From Oligoflexia bacterium (lineage in GTDB: Bacteria; Bdellovibrionota; UBA1018; CAIPTA01), in assembly GCA_903867855.1 (NCBI GenBank), contig CAIPTA010000036.1, forward strand, positions 1 to 37,277: a stretch of DNA of 37,277 bases. The letters run 5' to 3'. Position numbers and translations under genes: made by a program. Below the pieces are notes generated by a model. That model made no database searches and had not been told where the DNA came from. It saw only the letters and a list, made by a program, of their open reading frames with translations. Each line of letters begins with the position of its first letter. The first letter of the stretch is position 1. This document shows, piece after piece, positions 23,810 to 33,636 of the stretch.

Positions 23810-24624
23810 CCCACAGCGCACCAATAGGGTGTTTCTTCTCGAAATATTACTCTTTCGAGACCAGCCACTTCCATCATCTCTTGCATTTCTTGGCGCGTGA
23901 AGCGTTGTTCGAGCCTCGTGCCAAAGCGATCGAGGGCATCTGTTTTCATAGTATAGAAACTGGTATCTTTGTAGCTGGAGAGGGGGAGCTTTTCTACAGG
24001 GATGGAAAGGGCGGCGAGAAGTTTAGCAAGCCGAGCGAGCGGCCAGTAGAGGGTGGCTGCAATCATTTGGCAGGTGAAAATTTTTATAGGGCTTGGGAGT
24101 TTGCTAATCATGCGACGAAAGATATCGCTGATTCGCCAAAGGGCCACAAACCATAGCGGACGATTATCAAAGCGGTAGTAGAGATACAGTAAGAATGGTG
24201 CACCCGGCTTTAATTTAATTGTGCAGGCCTTCAGAGCCTCTAGTGTATTCGGAATATGATGGAGCACTCCAAGCGAATAGCCAAAATCCATCGAGGCATT
24301 CGGGATTGGCATCTCCTCTAGAATGGAGTGATGAAAGGAACAGTTTTTTTCATTCTGTAAGTTTTGTTTAGCCACGCCAAGCGCTTGCTCGCTCGCATCT
24401 ACGCAGTGAAGTGTGCCCACGCGAGAAGCCACTTCCATGGCCCAGCGCCCCGAACCACAACCAGCATCAAATCCCATGGAGTTTTTTGGCAGCTTATCCC
24501 AGGGAAAAATAGAGAAATAGCGATTAAATAGTTCTAAACGCTCTTCGTTTTTTAATTCTTTCTGAGAATACTTATGCCATTCGGCGCCAAAATCTTTTAC
24601 GGTGAGTGCGTCTAGATTTTTCAT
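23791..24624 (-). CDS. class I SAM-dependent methyltransferase
   Basis: The 277-residue protein has motif I MGFDAGCGSGRWAMEVA, an acidic HCVDASEQALGVA, and the post-I block DFGYSLGVLHHIPNTLEALK typical of Methyltransf_11/25. The C-terminal half carries a hydrophobic stretch that may associate with membrane. Context suggests methylation of a glycan or lipid-linked intermediate. ATG 24624 overlaps the stop of the alkaline-phosphatase-like gene by four bases, so they are co-translated. Confidence 0.85.
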   Translation of the reverse strand: MKNLDALTVKDFGAEWHKYSQKELKNEERLELFNRYFSIFPWDKLPKNSMGFDAGCGSGRWAMEVASRVGTLHCVDASEQALGVAKQNLQNEKNCSFHHSILEEMPIPNASMDFGYSLGVLHHIPNTLEALKACTIKLKPGAPFLLYLYYRFDNRPLWFVALWRISDIFRRMISKLPSPIKIFTCQMIAATLYWPLARLAKLLAALSIPVEKLPLSSYKDTSFYTMKTDALDRFGTRLEQRFTRQEMQEMMEVAGLERVIFREETPYWCAVGYRKVV

Positions 24625-26003
24625 ACAAGCCCCGCACAGTGCATGAGCAGCCGTTTTGCTTCTCTTGCTTTAATGGCTTTTCGACTTCCATCTGCTTTTA
24701 TACCACTGCCCTGAATGGCCAGAATCCCTTCAGGAATATGATAGCCGCTCGTTGGATCTACCTTATTCACCTGAATGCCCGCATCAGCCCAACGAATTTT
24801 CTTCCCTAAAAGATAGAAAAAACCGGCTTCAATATCGGCAAGCTTCGCGGTGTGGCTCGAGATACTGAGACGACTGTCATTTTCCTTTAACTGAAACACC
24901 GCCTCCCCATTGGCTGTTTTCGCTTCGCTCAAGGCCTTCACCGCTTGCGCAAAATGCTCTCGATTTGGAATCTCGGCACAAACTTGGGGTGTCATCGCGA
25001 GGAGGTGAGTGAAATTATTTTCCGTTAAACCGCAGGCGATGAGTAATGGTTTCAAATCGGGCATGGAAAAGGCATAGCCATTATAGCGCTTCCAAACCTT
25101 TGCGCCTTGACCCATGCTGGTGGCAAAAACCAAAATAAGCTCAGGGTGTTTTTTCTGAATTGCCTTGGCTTCGCGAATCATCATCTCTAGGCTTTCCATG
25201 GCAAAAAGAATTGTAGAGAGATGTTCTTTCGGAGTTTCCTTAAAAGTATCTCCAAAGTCTTCTGGAAATAGATGATGCCAAAAGCGATGCATGGCGCTTG
25301 CCACATGGTTCGTAAAAAAAGTAGAGAATTCGGGCAAGCTCTTCTGATCGTAGAGCTTCAAAAAAATATCCCAAAAGAGGAGGGCTTGAAAGATGGGTCT
25401 ACGTGCCAAGCGTTCTCGAAAGATTCGTTCGCCGATGAGTTGCTTTAACACAGACGCAATAGTTTTTAATCTAATCCCCATGCTGGGGAGGCGAAATCCA
25501 AGAAGAATAGTATTTAGCGAAAATAGGGAACCCGCATTTACAACGCGCATATTTGCGCCAGTTTGTTGCAAATTAAATCGTTGCACGGGCTCAACCCATT
25601 TTGGAATGCACTGCTCATCTTTCGCAAAAGTATCTGGAATATAGAATCCACCATCGCCTGGATCTTTGGGCGGCCAACTTTGCAGGGAGCCCGCTATGCC
25701 AATACTGAGGCCTTTCTTGCGATACTCTTCCCAGATCGGCACACCACGAAAGCTCGCAGGGTCTTGACCCAAAAATTCAATGCCGTGCTCTTGGTTGCTC
25801 ATGCCCCGATGAAAAGAGGGCCAAGTAATCCAGGGCGAAAGCTCTCCCGTATCTTCAGATAGGGTTGTGAAAGTATCAGCTTCCTTAAAGAATGAGCTTA
25901 GCGCGGGAAAATTCTCGTCGCCAAGAAAGCGATCCAAAAAGCGCCACGCAATCTCGTTGATTTCGAGCACGAGGAGTGGACGAACTTTTGTGTTTGCTTC
26001 CAT
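24621..26003 (-). CDS. alkaline-phosphatase-fold protein with altered metal site
   Basis: The 460-residue cytoplasmic protein (no signal peptide) resembles phosphodiesterases of the alkaline phosphatase superfamily. Features are an N-terminal VLEINE strand, a nucleophile-like SPWITWPSFHRGM (Thr60), and a helix with TNHVASAMHRFWHH (residues 232-244; His239 matches the usual H-R-F-W metal ligand). The usual Ser-Asp-His-Gly metal motif late in the domain reads ATSMGQG (294-300), so two ligands are missing. The nucleophile region and fold are inferred. It is operonic with the aminotransferase and methyltransferase; a transferase or binding role in glycan assembly is possible. Confidence 0.6.
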   Translation of the reverse strand: MEANTKVRPLLVLEINEIAWRFLDRFLGDENFPALSSFFKEADTFTTLSEDTGELSPWITWPSFHRGMSNQEHGIEFLGQDPASFRGVPIWEEYRKKGLSIGIAGSLQSWPPKDPGDGGFYIPDTFAKDEQCIPKWVEPVQRFNLQQTGANMRVVNAGSLFSLNTILLGFRLPSMGIRLKTIASVLKQLIGERIFRERLARRPIFQALLFWDIFLKLYDQKSLPEFSTFFTNHVASAMHRFWHHLFPEDFGDTFKETPKEHLSTILFAMESLEMMIREAKAIQKKHPELILVFATSMGQGAKVWKRYNGYAFSMPDLKPLLIACGLTENNFTHLLAMTPQVCAEIPNREHFAQAVKALSEAKTANGEAVFQLKENDSRLSISSHTAKLADIEAGFFYLLGKKIRWADAGIQVNKVDPTSGYHIPEGILAIQGSGIKADGSRKAIKAREAKRLLMHCAGLV

Positions 26004-26009
26004 AAAAAA

Positions 26010-27218
26010 CTATTCGTGATAGGGAAAGTGGTAAACCGGAAGATGTGTTTTTTTGGAAACTTCTTTTCCATGGAGAATTTTTAGTAAGCTATCAATCACT
26101 CGCTGTTGTGTATCCGCATCGAGAGATAAGCTTGAGGGCAGACAAAGCGTTTCTTCAAAAATAGCTTCGCAAACTTCACCGCCGATGGTGTAGCACTTGC
26201 CTTGAAAAATAGGCTGAGTATGCATGGGCTTCCAAGTAGCGCGCAGTTGAACGCCCGCCTCATGCATACGATGAATCAATTCGTGGCGACTCACAGAAAA
26301 ATGTTCGGAGCTAATGCGGAGTACACTTAACCAATTGCTCGAAGTGCTCTTAAAATTTTTTGGAGCAGGCATCATCGAAAGTCCCGGCGTTTTCGAAAAA
26401 GCCACTTGATAGCGCTGATAGATATCGGCTTTTACTTTGGCAATCTCCGTTAGCTTCGTTAGCTGCACTCTACCAATTGCCGCGAGCACATTGCTAAGCT
26501 TGAAGTTATAGCCGAGCTCTTCGTGGATATAATCGAGGCCAGGCACCTTTGCTTGAAAGGCGAGGTATTGAGCGCGCTCTGCCAATGTTTTATCCCGAGT
26601 ACAAAGCATGCCGCCACCACCGGTGGTGAGCATTTTATTTCCATTAAAGGAGAAAACCCCCACGGTGCCGCTGAAGCCAACTTGCTTGCCGTTATTCGTA
26701 GTACCAAGCGCCTCTGCCGCATCTTCGATGAGCGGCACACGATAGTTTTCACAAATTTTTACAATCTTGGTGAGATCTGCACTCTGCCCATAGACATGCG
26801 TGAGCACCACTAGTTTCGGCAAGCGATTTGCTCTTTTTCGCTTCTCTAGCTCTGCTGCAAGTAGCTCAGGGTCCATATTCCAAGAATCGGCTTCACTATC
26901 AATAAAGGTAGGAATCGCTCCCATGTAAACTGCAGAGCTAATGGAAGCAATAAACGTGAAGCTGGAGCAAAGAATTTCATCATTTGGTTTTACATCGAAG
27001 AGACGAAAGGCGAGGTGCAATGCGGCTGTGCCGGAATTTACAGCCACGGAAAAAGAGCCAGGGCAAAGCGCTGCACTAAATTCTTGTTCAAAGGCATTAT
27101 TATTTGGACCAACGGTGGTGATCCAATCTGTTTTCATGGTTTCGGAAACGATTAAGCGTTCTTCTTCTCCAATGACGGGAGTGCAAAGTGGAATATAATC
27201 ATGCAAGTGAACGCTCAT
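26010..27218 (-). CDS. DegT/DnrJ/EryC1-type sugar aminotransferase
   Basis: This PLP enzyme transfers an amino group to a nucleotide 4-keto sugar. The PLP lysine is Lys195 in GVFSFNGNKMLTTGGGG. Family marks include NSGTAALHLAFR (residues 61-72), CSSFTFIASISSAVYMGAIP, the VLTHVYGQSADL segment and EDAAEALG. Length of 402 fits. It resembles LegC/PglE-type enzymes acting on 4-keto-6-deoxy-HexNAc, consistent with the PseB-like dehydratase nearby. It lies six bases from the downstream gene, so it is operonic. Specific product unknown. Confidence 0.92.
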   Translation of the reverse strand: MSVHLHDYIPLCTPVIGEEERLIVSETMKTDWITTVGPNNNAFEQEFSAALCPGSFSVAVNSGTAALHLAFRLFDVKPNDEILCSSFTFIASISSAVYMGAIPTFIDSEADSWNMDPELLAAELEKRKRANRLPKLVVLTHVYGQSADLTKIVKICENYRVPLIEDAAEALGTTNNGKQVGFSGTVGVFSFNGNKMLTTGGGGMLCTRDKTLAERAQYLAFQAKVPGLDYIHEELGYNFKLSNVLAAIGRVQLTKLTEIAKVKADIYQRYQVAFSKTPGLSMMPAPKNFKSTSSNWLSVLRISSEHFSVSRHELIHRMHEAGVQLRATWKPMHTQPIFQGKCYTIGGEVCEAIFEETLCLPSSLSLDADTQQRVIDSLLKILHGKEVSKKTHLPVYHFPYHE

Positions 27219-27278
27219 CCTGCTTTCAATTAGAACATGTTGGCCAATTGTTAACCATAGTTAAGTAGCGTGTAAGGC

Positions 27279-28787
27279 TTAGGCGCGGCGACGGATGGGA
27301 GTGATAACTGCCAAGGATTCGCGCTTCATATTATTCGAATTCTGTTCTACGAATACGAGCTCTAAAATCTTGGAGCGCTCCAGCATGAGATCAACCTTTT
27401 CTTCGTTCTCAAAGTGAGTGAGTTGATCAAAGAGGCGCTCTCTCGCGGCCATGAATTCGGCAATGTCGCCAAGATTCATCACTTGTAGAATAAGGGCGCT
27501 AGTAGAGCTTTCTAAGTAAATCTCATGGCCACCTAAGGCGCTAAGCGCATTACTGAGTTTGGAATAAAATAGTTGAATCTTACCCGGACTCTTCTCCAGA
27601 AGCGCGCGAATGGAATCACGCATATCGAGGCGATAGGCCACAAAGGATTGGCCCTTATTCTTAAGCTCTTCCATGCGTTCTTCTGCCGTTTTGCTACCAC
27701 TTCCGTTTTGGTCGATAATTTTTAGCATGTGAGAGGCAAAGTTCGTGAGGTAGTTATAGAGTTTTTGCTCTGCCGTCATCATGATGAAAATATTGATTCC
27801 AATCCCGGCCACCACGAGGCCCAAACCACCTGCAGAGAAATTCTGCGCTGTGATAAACTGGCAAGCCACCACGCAAAGATAGATTGCGAGGCCGTGTAAA
27901 ACGCGAACCGCGTTGGGGTGGGAAAGACCAAGGCGAAGTAGCCGGTGATGCACGTGCTCCCGATCTCCTTTAGAGATGGGAGTTTGGCGCATCAAGCGGC
28001 GGAGCATAGCGAGAGCTGTATCGCCGATGGGGATCGCGACGGCGAAAAGCGGCGCCACAAAGTTGGTGACGGGGTTCGCCGAAGATTTAAAGAACATGCT
28101 GGCCACAAAGATGCTGATGGCGATCGTGGAAGTGCCAGATTCACCGAGGAAGATTTTCGCTGGGTGACGATTCCAAAGATAAAACCCAACGATTGAGCAA
28201 ACCGCAATGGGATAGAAGGGCGAAACTATGCCGAGCATGCGATGTTCAAGCACCATTAAAAAGGCGAGAGCGATAATACCGAGGCCGCCAGCTAGTTCAT
28301 CGAGGCCATCGATGAGGTTGAGAGAGTTCAATAGGCCGAGAGCCCAGAAGTATTTAATCCCTTCGGCTGCGAAGTTGTGGCCAATCAGGCCATCCACGGG
28401 AGTATCCAAGCGACGCAAGGCAAAGAGTAGCAGGGTGGCAGTAGCGTTCTGACCCAAAAATTTCCAGAAGGGGCGAATCTCCACGATATCGTCTGCGATG
28501 CCAAAAGCAAAAGAAACTAAGTAGGCCAAAAGCAAACAAAGTGTGTTTACCTTTGGAAGAATATCAATTTTGCAATAGATGAGAAAGCCATAGCTGACGA
28601 TCATGCCGATCGTGATCCCGATGCCACCAAGCAGGGGCACTACATGGCGATGATGACGACGCTTATCATCTTTGGCATAAATCCCAATTCGACTGTGTTG
28701 CTTGATGATGAGAAAATTAACAGCAAATGAGAAGGCAAACGGTAAAGCCGTGACCATCCATAGCATCAGAGTAGGGAAACCATCCAT
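27279..28787 (-). CDS. WecA/MraY-family initiating glycosyl-1-phosphate transferase with extra C-terminal domain
   Basis: This enzyme transfers HexNAc-1-phosphate to undecaprenyl phosphate and starts glycan assembly in the inner membrane. The motifs are KDDKRRHHRHVVPLLGGIGI, FGIADDIVEI (the Asp-Asp pair), LNLIDGLDELAGG, FLGESGTS and the cytosolic EHVHHRLLRLG (HxxHH). About ten transmembrane helices are visible. After the membrane part, about 150 residues (from roughly 350) form a soluble domain unusual for the family. ATG 28787 is chosen because GAGGGC lies about eight bases upstream; the frame extends to a TTG at 28808. Confidence 0.88.
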   Translation of the reverse strand: MDGFPTLMLWMVTALPFAFSFAVNFLIIKQHSRIGIYAKDDKRRHHRHVVPLLGGIGITIGMIVSYGFLIYCKIDILPKVNTLCLLLAYLVSFAFGIADDIVEIRPFWKFLGQNATATLLLFALRRLDTPVDGLIGHNFAAEGIKYFWALGLLNSLNLIDGLDELAGGLGIIALAFLMVLEHRMLGIVSPFYPIAVCSIVGFYLWNRHPAKIFLGESGTSTIAISIFVASMFFKSSANPVTNFVAPLFAVAIPIGDTALAMLRRLMRQTPISKGDREHVHHRLLRLGLSHPNAVRVLHGLAIYLCVVACQFITAQNFSAGGLGLVVAGIGINIFIMMTAEQKLYNYLTNFASHMLKIIDQNGSGSKTAEERMEELKNKGQSFVAYRLDMRDSIRALLEKSPGKIQLFYSKLSNALSALGGHEIYLESSTSALILQVMNLGDIAEFMAARERLFDQLTHFENEEKVDLMLERSKILELVFVEQNSNNMKRESLAVITPIRRRA

Positions 28788-28885
28788 AGTTACGCCCTCG
28801 CAGTTCAATCTGCTTAGTTAAAGTGTAGCGTAACTTGTGGGGCAAATCTCTTAATTATGAAAAAATTGTGAGATTTTTGAACACG

Positions 28886-30766
28886 CTATCTGTTTAGCAT
28901 TTTGTTCTGGTACTGCTGCCACCAGCTTTGCAGCATTAAGAACACCCATAGTTGATGTTGCCAGTCTCTTTTTCCAGATTGATGCTCCTCCCACATCTTC
29001 AGAATTTCCTTCTCATTCCAATCAATGGGGGGTTTTACCTGGAAAAGTAAGTGTTCGGCCCATTCTCGAAGTTCTGCGCGAAGCCATGCTCCAATTGGGG
29101 CGGTGAAGCCAGTCTTCGCGCGCTCGAATAAGGACGCAGGCAAATGTTTATGCAGAATTTCTCGTAGTATCCATTTTCCTTTTCCGTCTTTTAGATGAAT
29201 TTGCGTTGGAATTCTTCTGCTCACTTCGAGTAAGCGATAGTCAATCAGGGGCGCCCGCCCTTCGAGACTAGCACTCATGCAAGCACGATCTAGTTTCACC
29301 AGAATATCATCGGGAAGATAGTGGAAGATATCCTCTGTTTGCATGGCGCGCACAAAATCGTTACCAGGCGATATTCGAAAACTTCGGCTCTCGATATTCC
29401 CTAAAAACAGCTCAGGATCTTGCAGGCTCGTGAGTTGTAAATAGACGGCACTCGCATTTTGTGCGGGCAGAAGACGAGCTAGTTTATAGTATTTATCCAG
29501 GGGTAGGCTTGCCTTAGAAAAAAGCGGAAGCACGCCGCGAAGGAATGGGCCCGGTATGGCTAGCATCGCGGTGGAAGCAGCCGATCGCAACGGATGCGGA
29601 ATTTTTTCTAGTGTATTCCAAATTTTGGGAGCAAAGAGATAGCGATTGTAGCCTGCGAAGAGCTCATCGCCGCCATCGCCAGAAAGCGAAACGGTGACAT
29701 GTTTTTTTGTTAACTGTGCAAGGAGGGTGGTGGGAATTTGCGAGGAATCAGCAAATGGTTCATCGTAAATTTCGCTTAATTTTGGCACCAGCTGCAAGGC
29801 TTGTTGTGCGTCTACCATTAACTCGTTGTGATCGGTTCCAAGCCTTTTCGCTACTTCCTTTGCGATGGGCGCTTCATTATACGCTCTATCTTGAAAGGCG
29901 ATCGTGAAGGTGCGAATGGGGCGAGGGGAGAGTTCCTGCATTAGAGCGGCCACTAAGCTGGAATCGATGCCACCCGAAAGGAAGGCACCTACGGGTACAT
30001 CGGCAATCATTTGCTCGCGGATAGTATTTTTAAGAGTTGTTTCCGTGAGCTCTATACTTTCTTGTTCATTGAGATCGGGCGTGCATGTTTCTAGTTTCCA
30101 ATAGGGCCTGCTTTGTAATTCAACTTCGCCTAGTTTCCATTCGGCAAAATACCCAGGCAATAATTTAAAAAAATTCTTAAATATAGTGTGCGGGGCTGGC
30201 ACATATCCATAGCGGAGATAGCTGGCGATACTTGCCTCATCGATCGCACCGCGCCAATCGGGGTGTTGCCAAAGTGCTTTCAACTCTGAAGCGAAGAGCA
30301 GCGTAGAATCGGCGCCGAAGCCATAGTAGAGGGGTTTTTCACCGAGGCGATCGCGCGCAAGAGTGAGAATATTTTTCTCTCGATCCCAGAGGGCAAAGGC
30401 GAACATGCCCGCACATTTTTGAAGTGTTTTCTCCACGCCCCACTCGGCGATTGATTCCAAAAGAGTTTCCGTGTCGGAGCTACCACGAAAAGAAATAGCT
30501 AGCTCTTTTCTTAAAGCAAGATGGTTATAAATTTCTCCATTAAAGCTTAAAATGTAGCGTCCAGATTTGGATTCCATTGGCTGCGCGCCGGTTGCGGTGA
30601 GATCCACGATGGAAAGACGTTTATGCCCAAGCGCGATGCCAGAACTGGGATCCGAGAAATAGCCCTCGGCATCTGGTCCGCGATAGCGAATAGCTTCAGC
30701 CATGCGCTTCAAGACGGCTGGAGCATCGGGTATTGATTTACTGACGAACCCCACTAGGCCGCACAT
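28886..30766 (-). CDS. asnB: glutamine-hydrolysing asparagine synthase (AsnB type)
   Basis: The 626-residue protein begins MCGLVGFV with the catalytic Cys2. It has the Ntn glutaminase motifs RYRGPDAEG and SFNGEIYN, then the synthetase domain with the ATP pyrophosphate loop GAFLSGGIDSSLVAALMQ and SLSGDGGDELFAGYNRY. It uses glutamine nitrogen to make asparagine or, in glycan clusters, to amidate a sugar acid. The context next to wzy and wecA favours the latter, but this is inference. ATG 30766 lies 29 bases inside the upstream membrane-protein gene, with AGGAAA before it. Confidence 0.92.
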   Translation of the reverse strand: MCGLVGFVSKSIPDAPAVLKRMAEAIRYRGPDAEGYFSDPSSGIALGHKRLSIVDLTATGAQPMESKSGRYILSFNGEIYNHLALRKELAISFRGSSDTETLLESIAEWGVEKTLQKCAGMFAFALWDREKNILTLARDRLGEKPLYYGFGADSTLLFASELKALWQHPDWRGAIDEASIASYLRYGYVPAPHTIFKNFFKLLPGYFAEWKLGEVELQSRPYWKLETCTPDLNEQESIELTETTLKNTIREQMIADVPVGAFLSGGIDSSLVAALMQELSPRPIRTFTIAFQDRAYNEAPIAKEVAKRLGTDHNELMVDAQQALQLVPKLSEIYDEPFADSSQIPTTLLAQLTKKHVTVSLSGDGGDELFAGYNRYLFAPKIWNTLEKIPHPLRSAASTAMLAIPGPFLRGVLPLFSKASLPLDKYYKLARLLPAQNASAVYLQLTSLQDPELFLGNIESRSFRISPGNDFVRAMQTEDIFHYLPDDILVKLDRACMSASLEGRAPLIDYRLLEVSRRIPTQIHLKDGKGKWILREILHKHLPASLFERAKTGFTAPIGAWLRAELREWAEHLLFQVKPPIDWNEKEILKMWEEHQSGKRDWQHQLWVFLMLQSWWQQYQNKMLNR

Positions 30767-32054
30767 CGCGATATTTCCTATGATAGTTTAAGAATAAAAT
30801 GGCACCTACGAGAATGGGTAAAACCTGCAATTTGAAACGCACGGCGGAGCCTAAGTTTTGATAGGAAACGAAGCCATACACAAAGCTCCAAAATAAAATT
30901 AAAGAAAATGCCCACACCATCGCCGGATCTTGGAAAAATAGCTTGAGCTTAGTGCGCTTCACGCCACGAATAAAAAGAAAAAGCAGACAAAAATTTTCAA
31001 TTCCCGCTAGTGCGCCAAAGGGATTGTTTACCTCTCCAGGCAGTGGCCGGAAAAGGGCAGTGAAAGCGCCGATGGGAGCAAATTGCAGCATCTGCCAGGC
31101 ATTTTTAAATTCAGGAACTTTTTGGGCGGATCCACCATAGCTCCAGGAGTGAGAAATGGAGTTGGTGGCGGTAACGAGGTGTTCCGAGTCGCTCACGGCA
31201 AAGCGCTTTGTTAAAAAATCCGAGGTAAAGAGAAAGGCGCCCACGAGAATTCCAATGGAAACAATTTTTCCCGAAGCACTTTTTAGTTTAAAAATATTGA
31301 GGAGCACGAGTGGTGCCACAAGGATTAAACCTGTCCATGGCCGGATCGTGACTGCGATCAAGATGCCTGCAAGAATCGGAACGATAAAATAGAATCGCCG
31401 AAGGCTGATCCAACCTAAAACTCCAAAGGAGTAAAGGCAGACGGCGAAAAAGTTAATCGGATCTTTTCCCAAAATGGACGACCAAAATAAAATCGAGGGA
31501 AATAGGTTGAAAAAGTAGAGCAGCTTCGTTTCATCTTTTTTTAGATACATAGTGCAGCCGCGATAAAATAAATAGCAGCCAAGAAATCCAATGAAAGAAA
31601 ACACCACCTTAATCCCATGAAAGGAATCAAAGATCATTAGGTTGTGATTGATCCACCAGGTGATATAGCCAACAATCGCCGTATTGTTTCCAAATTCAAC
31701 GCTAGCTGGAAAAATATTGGCCGTAGAATCCTGGTAGTAACCAAAAGAATCCAAACCGTAGTGACCTTCATAAAAAAGCATAAATCCCAAGGTAATCAGG
31801 CAGCGCACTAGCCAAAGGCGCATGAGGTGTTGCTTGTGATGATTAGGCACGGGCCAAAATAAAATACCAAAAAAAAGAAATACCGCGTAGGCAGTGCCGA
31901 GCAGATAATCTCGCACCATATCTGGCTGCGCAATTTGATAGCCCATATTTTGGATAAAATTGATCAGCGGACCATTGATTACCCCAAGTAAAACGGCCAC
32001 GAAAATAATCATGAAGAGGTAGAGGGAATTTTGTCTTTGCGTGTAAGAATTCAC
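30738..32054 (-). CDS. polytopic membrane protein, probable O-antigen polymerase (Wzy-like)
   Basis: The 438-residue protein has about 12 hydrophobic helices and an extended loop around residues 290-340 (LVTATNSISHSWSYGGSAQK). This is the topology of Wzy-type polymerases that join undecaprenyl-linked repeat units at the periplasmic face. Wzy sequences are too diverse to recognise by motif, so the call rests on topology and on position between asnB and wzx. It uses a GTG start with AAAGGACG upstream. It is divergent from the flippase gene. Confidence 0.6.
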   Translation of the reverse strand: MNSYTQRQNSLYLFMIIFVAVLLGVINGPLINFIQNMGYQIAQPDMVRDYLLGTAYAVFLFFGILFWPVPNHHKQHLMRLWLVRCLITLGFMLFYEGHYGLDSFGYYQDSTANIFPASVEFGNNTAIVGYITWWINHNLMIFDSFHGIKVVFSFIGFLGCYLFYRGCTMYLKKDETKLLYFFNLFPSILFWSSILGKDPINFFAVCLYSFGVLGWISLRRFYFIVPILAGILIAVTIRPWTGLILVAPLVLLNIFKLKSASGKIVSIGILVGAFLFTSDFLTKRFAVSDSEHLVTATNSISHSWSYGGSAQKVPEFKNAWQMLQFAPIGAFTALFRPLPGEVNNPFGALAGIENFCLLFLFIRGVKRTKLKLFFQDPAMVWAFSLILFWSFVYGFVSYQNLGSAVRFKLQVLPILVGAILFLNYHRKYRDVRPSGVRQ

Positions 32055-32154
32055 CGTCCTTTAAGAATAGTCTGAAGCTAGCAAGCCAGCAACTGTTACA
32101 CGGTGTTTCCGTCTTTCTTTTTTGAGCAAAGAACGAAATAATGCAAACTTGTAT

Positions 32155-33636
32155 ATGAAACGCTTCCTCCAAGAGAATTGGCAACGCATTCGCAAAAGCT
32201 CATTTATTCTCTCCAATCTAAAGATGGGGCCAATGTCACTCGTAAAATTTATTACGGGTCCATTTAAGGGGAAGGGGGCCGCGCGTCTCCTTGGCGCGGA
32301 TGGCGTTGGTTTCTTAGGCATATCCAACCAAATTCAACAATTCGGAATGAGCGCTAGTTCCCTTTCGATGGGCACGGTTCTAACCCAAGAGTTGGGGAAG
32401 GCGATTGCCAATAATGATGTAGTTCGAAAGCGTGATCTGCTTCGCGCTGCACTTTTTCTACAACTCTGTGGCTCAGCGATTGTGATTTTTTTTGGATTGC
32501 TGTTTACCCAGTATATTTCAAAAAATATTTACGATGATCCTAGGGCCCAAGTTTTCACGCTTTTGCCTGTTCTCCTAAGCGTGCCCTTTGCAGCGCTGGT
32601 AAATACTCATTTTTCTTCTATCTTGTATGCCCACGGCCGGTACGAATTATTTTCTCACGCCACCACAATGAATTTTCTTTTTGAGGTAGTGATCTTTTTA
32701 CTGCTGGCCTATTTCTTTGGTCTCCGTGGTGCAGTGTGGTCGATTTTAATCACATCAATTTTTTGGTCCGCTCTCCTGGCGAAGCATTGTTGGGTTTTAG
32801 AGCCGAGTGTTTTTGAGCTTACTTGGCGTTTGAAGCCAGATATTTTGAAAATGCTCAGCTGGACGGGGATTTCCTTTTTGATTGCAGGTCTTTTTAGTGG
32901 GGCTGCACTGATTGTTTTGCGCGGAATGATCTCCCAGCATCTCGGTGTATCGATTAATGGTTACTATCAAGTGCTCTTGGTATTTTCAGCGTACTATACT
33001 CCTTTCATTACCAACGGAATCTGGGCAGATTTATTTCCAAAGTTTAGTCGTAGCAAGTTAACGATGGAGCTCTGGAAGGAGTGGGCTAATCAGCTTATTC
33101 TCGCTGCCTGGTTTGGTGCGGGTATTGAAATGTGTTTGCTAGTATTCCCTGAGCTCATGGTGAAAATATTCTTCACCCGGGATTTTTTAAAGGCCTGCTC
33201 TGCCTTGCCATGGCAATTCATGGCGGATTTCTTTGGCCTAGTGACAGCTCCTTGCGCTGCCTTCTTAAATGCAAGAGGTAGATTTAATGCTTTTCTATTT
33301 GTAACCATACTTATCAGTGTGACCACCTTAGCGGTAACGCGTTTGTTTATTGATCGCTTCGGCTTGGCTGCAGTTCCATTTTCTTATTTTATCGCCAATG
33401 GTCTTGGCTTGCTAACGATCGTTCACCTCATGCGCCGGGAGAGCAAGGATCGCTTCAGCTTTTTAACCTTAATTCCAAAAATTCTTCTGCCGCTGCTTCT
33501 TTTAGTTGCCCAATCGGCAATTTATTTATATTCGCCGTGGATGTTCCTTCGCTTTATTTTACCACTTGTTTTTGGCGTTATTGTTTGGGTTTTATATTTC
33601 GGCGAGCGCCATAGAGGAAAATTACTCTATGCCTAA
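32155..33636 (+). CDS. Wzx-like polysaccharide flippase
   Basis: About 493 residues with roughly 12-14 transmembrane helices, of the MATE/PST type that flips undecaprenyl-linked glycan across the inner membrane. The N-terminal block LLGADGVGFLGISNQIQQFG is typical of Wzx/polysaccharide export proteins. ATG 32155 (MKRFLQENW) is chosen; the frame also extends to a TTG at 32122, and neither has a strong Shine-Dalgarno. It is divergent from the Wzy-like gene, and its last codons overlap the next gene's start. Confidence 0.82.
   Translation: MKRFLQENWQRIRKSSFILSNLKMGPMSLVKFITGPFKGKGAARLLGADGVGFLGISNQIQQFGMSASSLSMGTVLTQELGKAIANNDVVRKRDLLRAALFLQLCGSAIVIFFGLLFTQYISKNIYDDPRAQVFTLLPVLLSVPFAALVNTHFSSILYAHGRYELFSHATTMNFLFEVVIFLLLAYFFGLRGAVWSILITSIFWSALLAKHCWVLEPSVFELTWRLKPDILKMLSWTGISFLIAGLFSGAALIVLRGMISQHLGVSINGYYQVLLVFSAYYTPFITNGIWADLFPKFSRSKLTMELWKEWANQLILAAWFGAGIEMCLLVFPELMVKIFFTRDFLKACSALPWQFMADFFGLVTAPCAAFLNARGRFNAFLFVTILISVTTLAVTRLFIDRFGLAAVPFSYFIANGLGLLTIVHLMRRESKDRFSFLTLIPKILLPLLLLVAQSAIYLYSPWMFLRFILPLVFGVIVWVLYFGERHRGKLLYA

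Noticed and set aside
33506..33628. N-terminal extension of the orphan after wzx
   Set aside because: This stretch is the wzx coding sequence in another frame; ATG 33629 with AGAGGA upstream is the better start.
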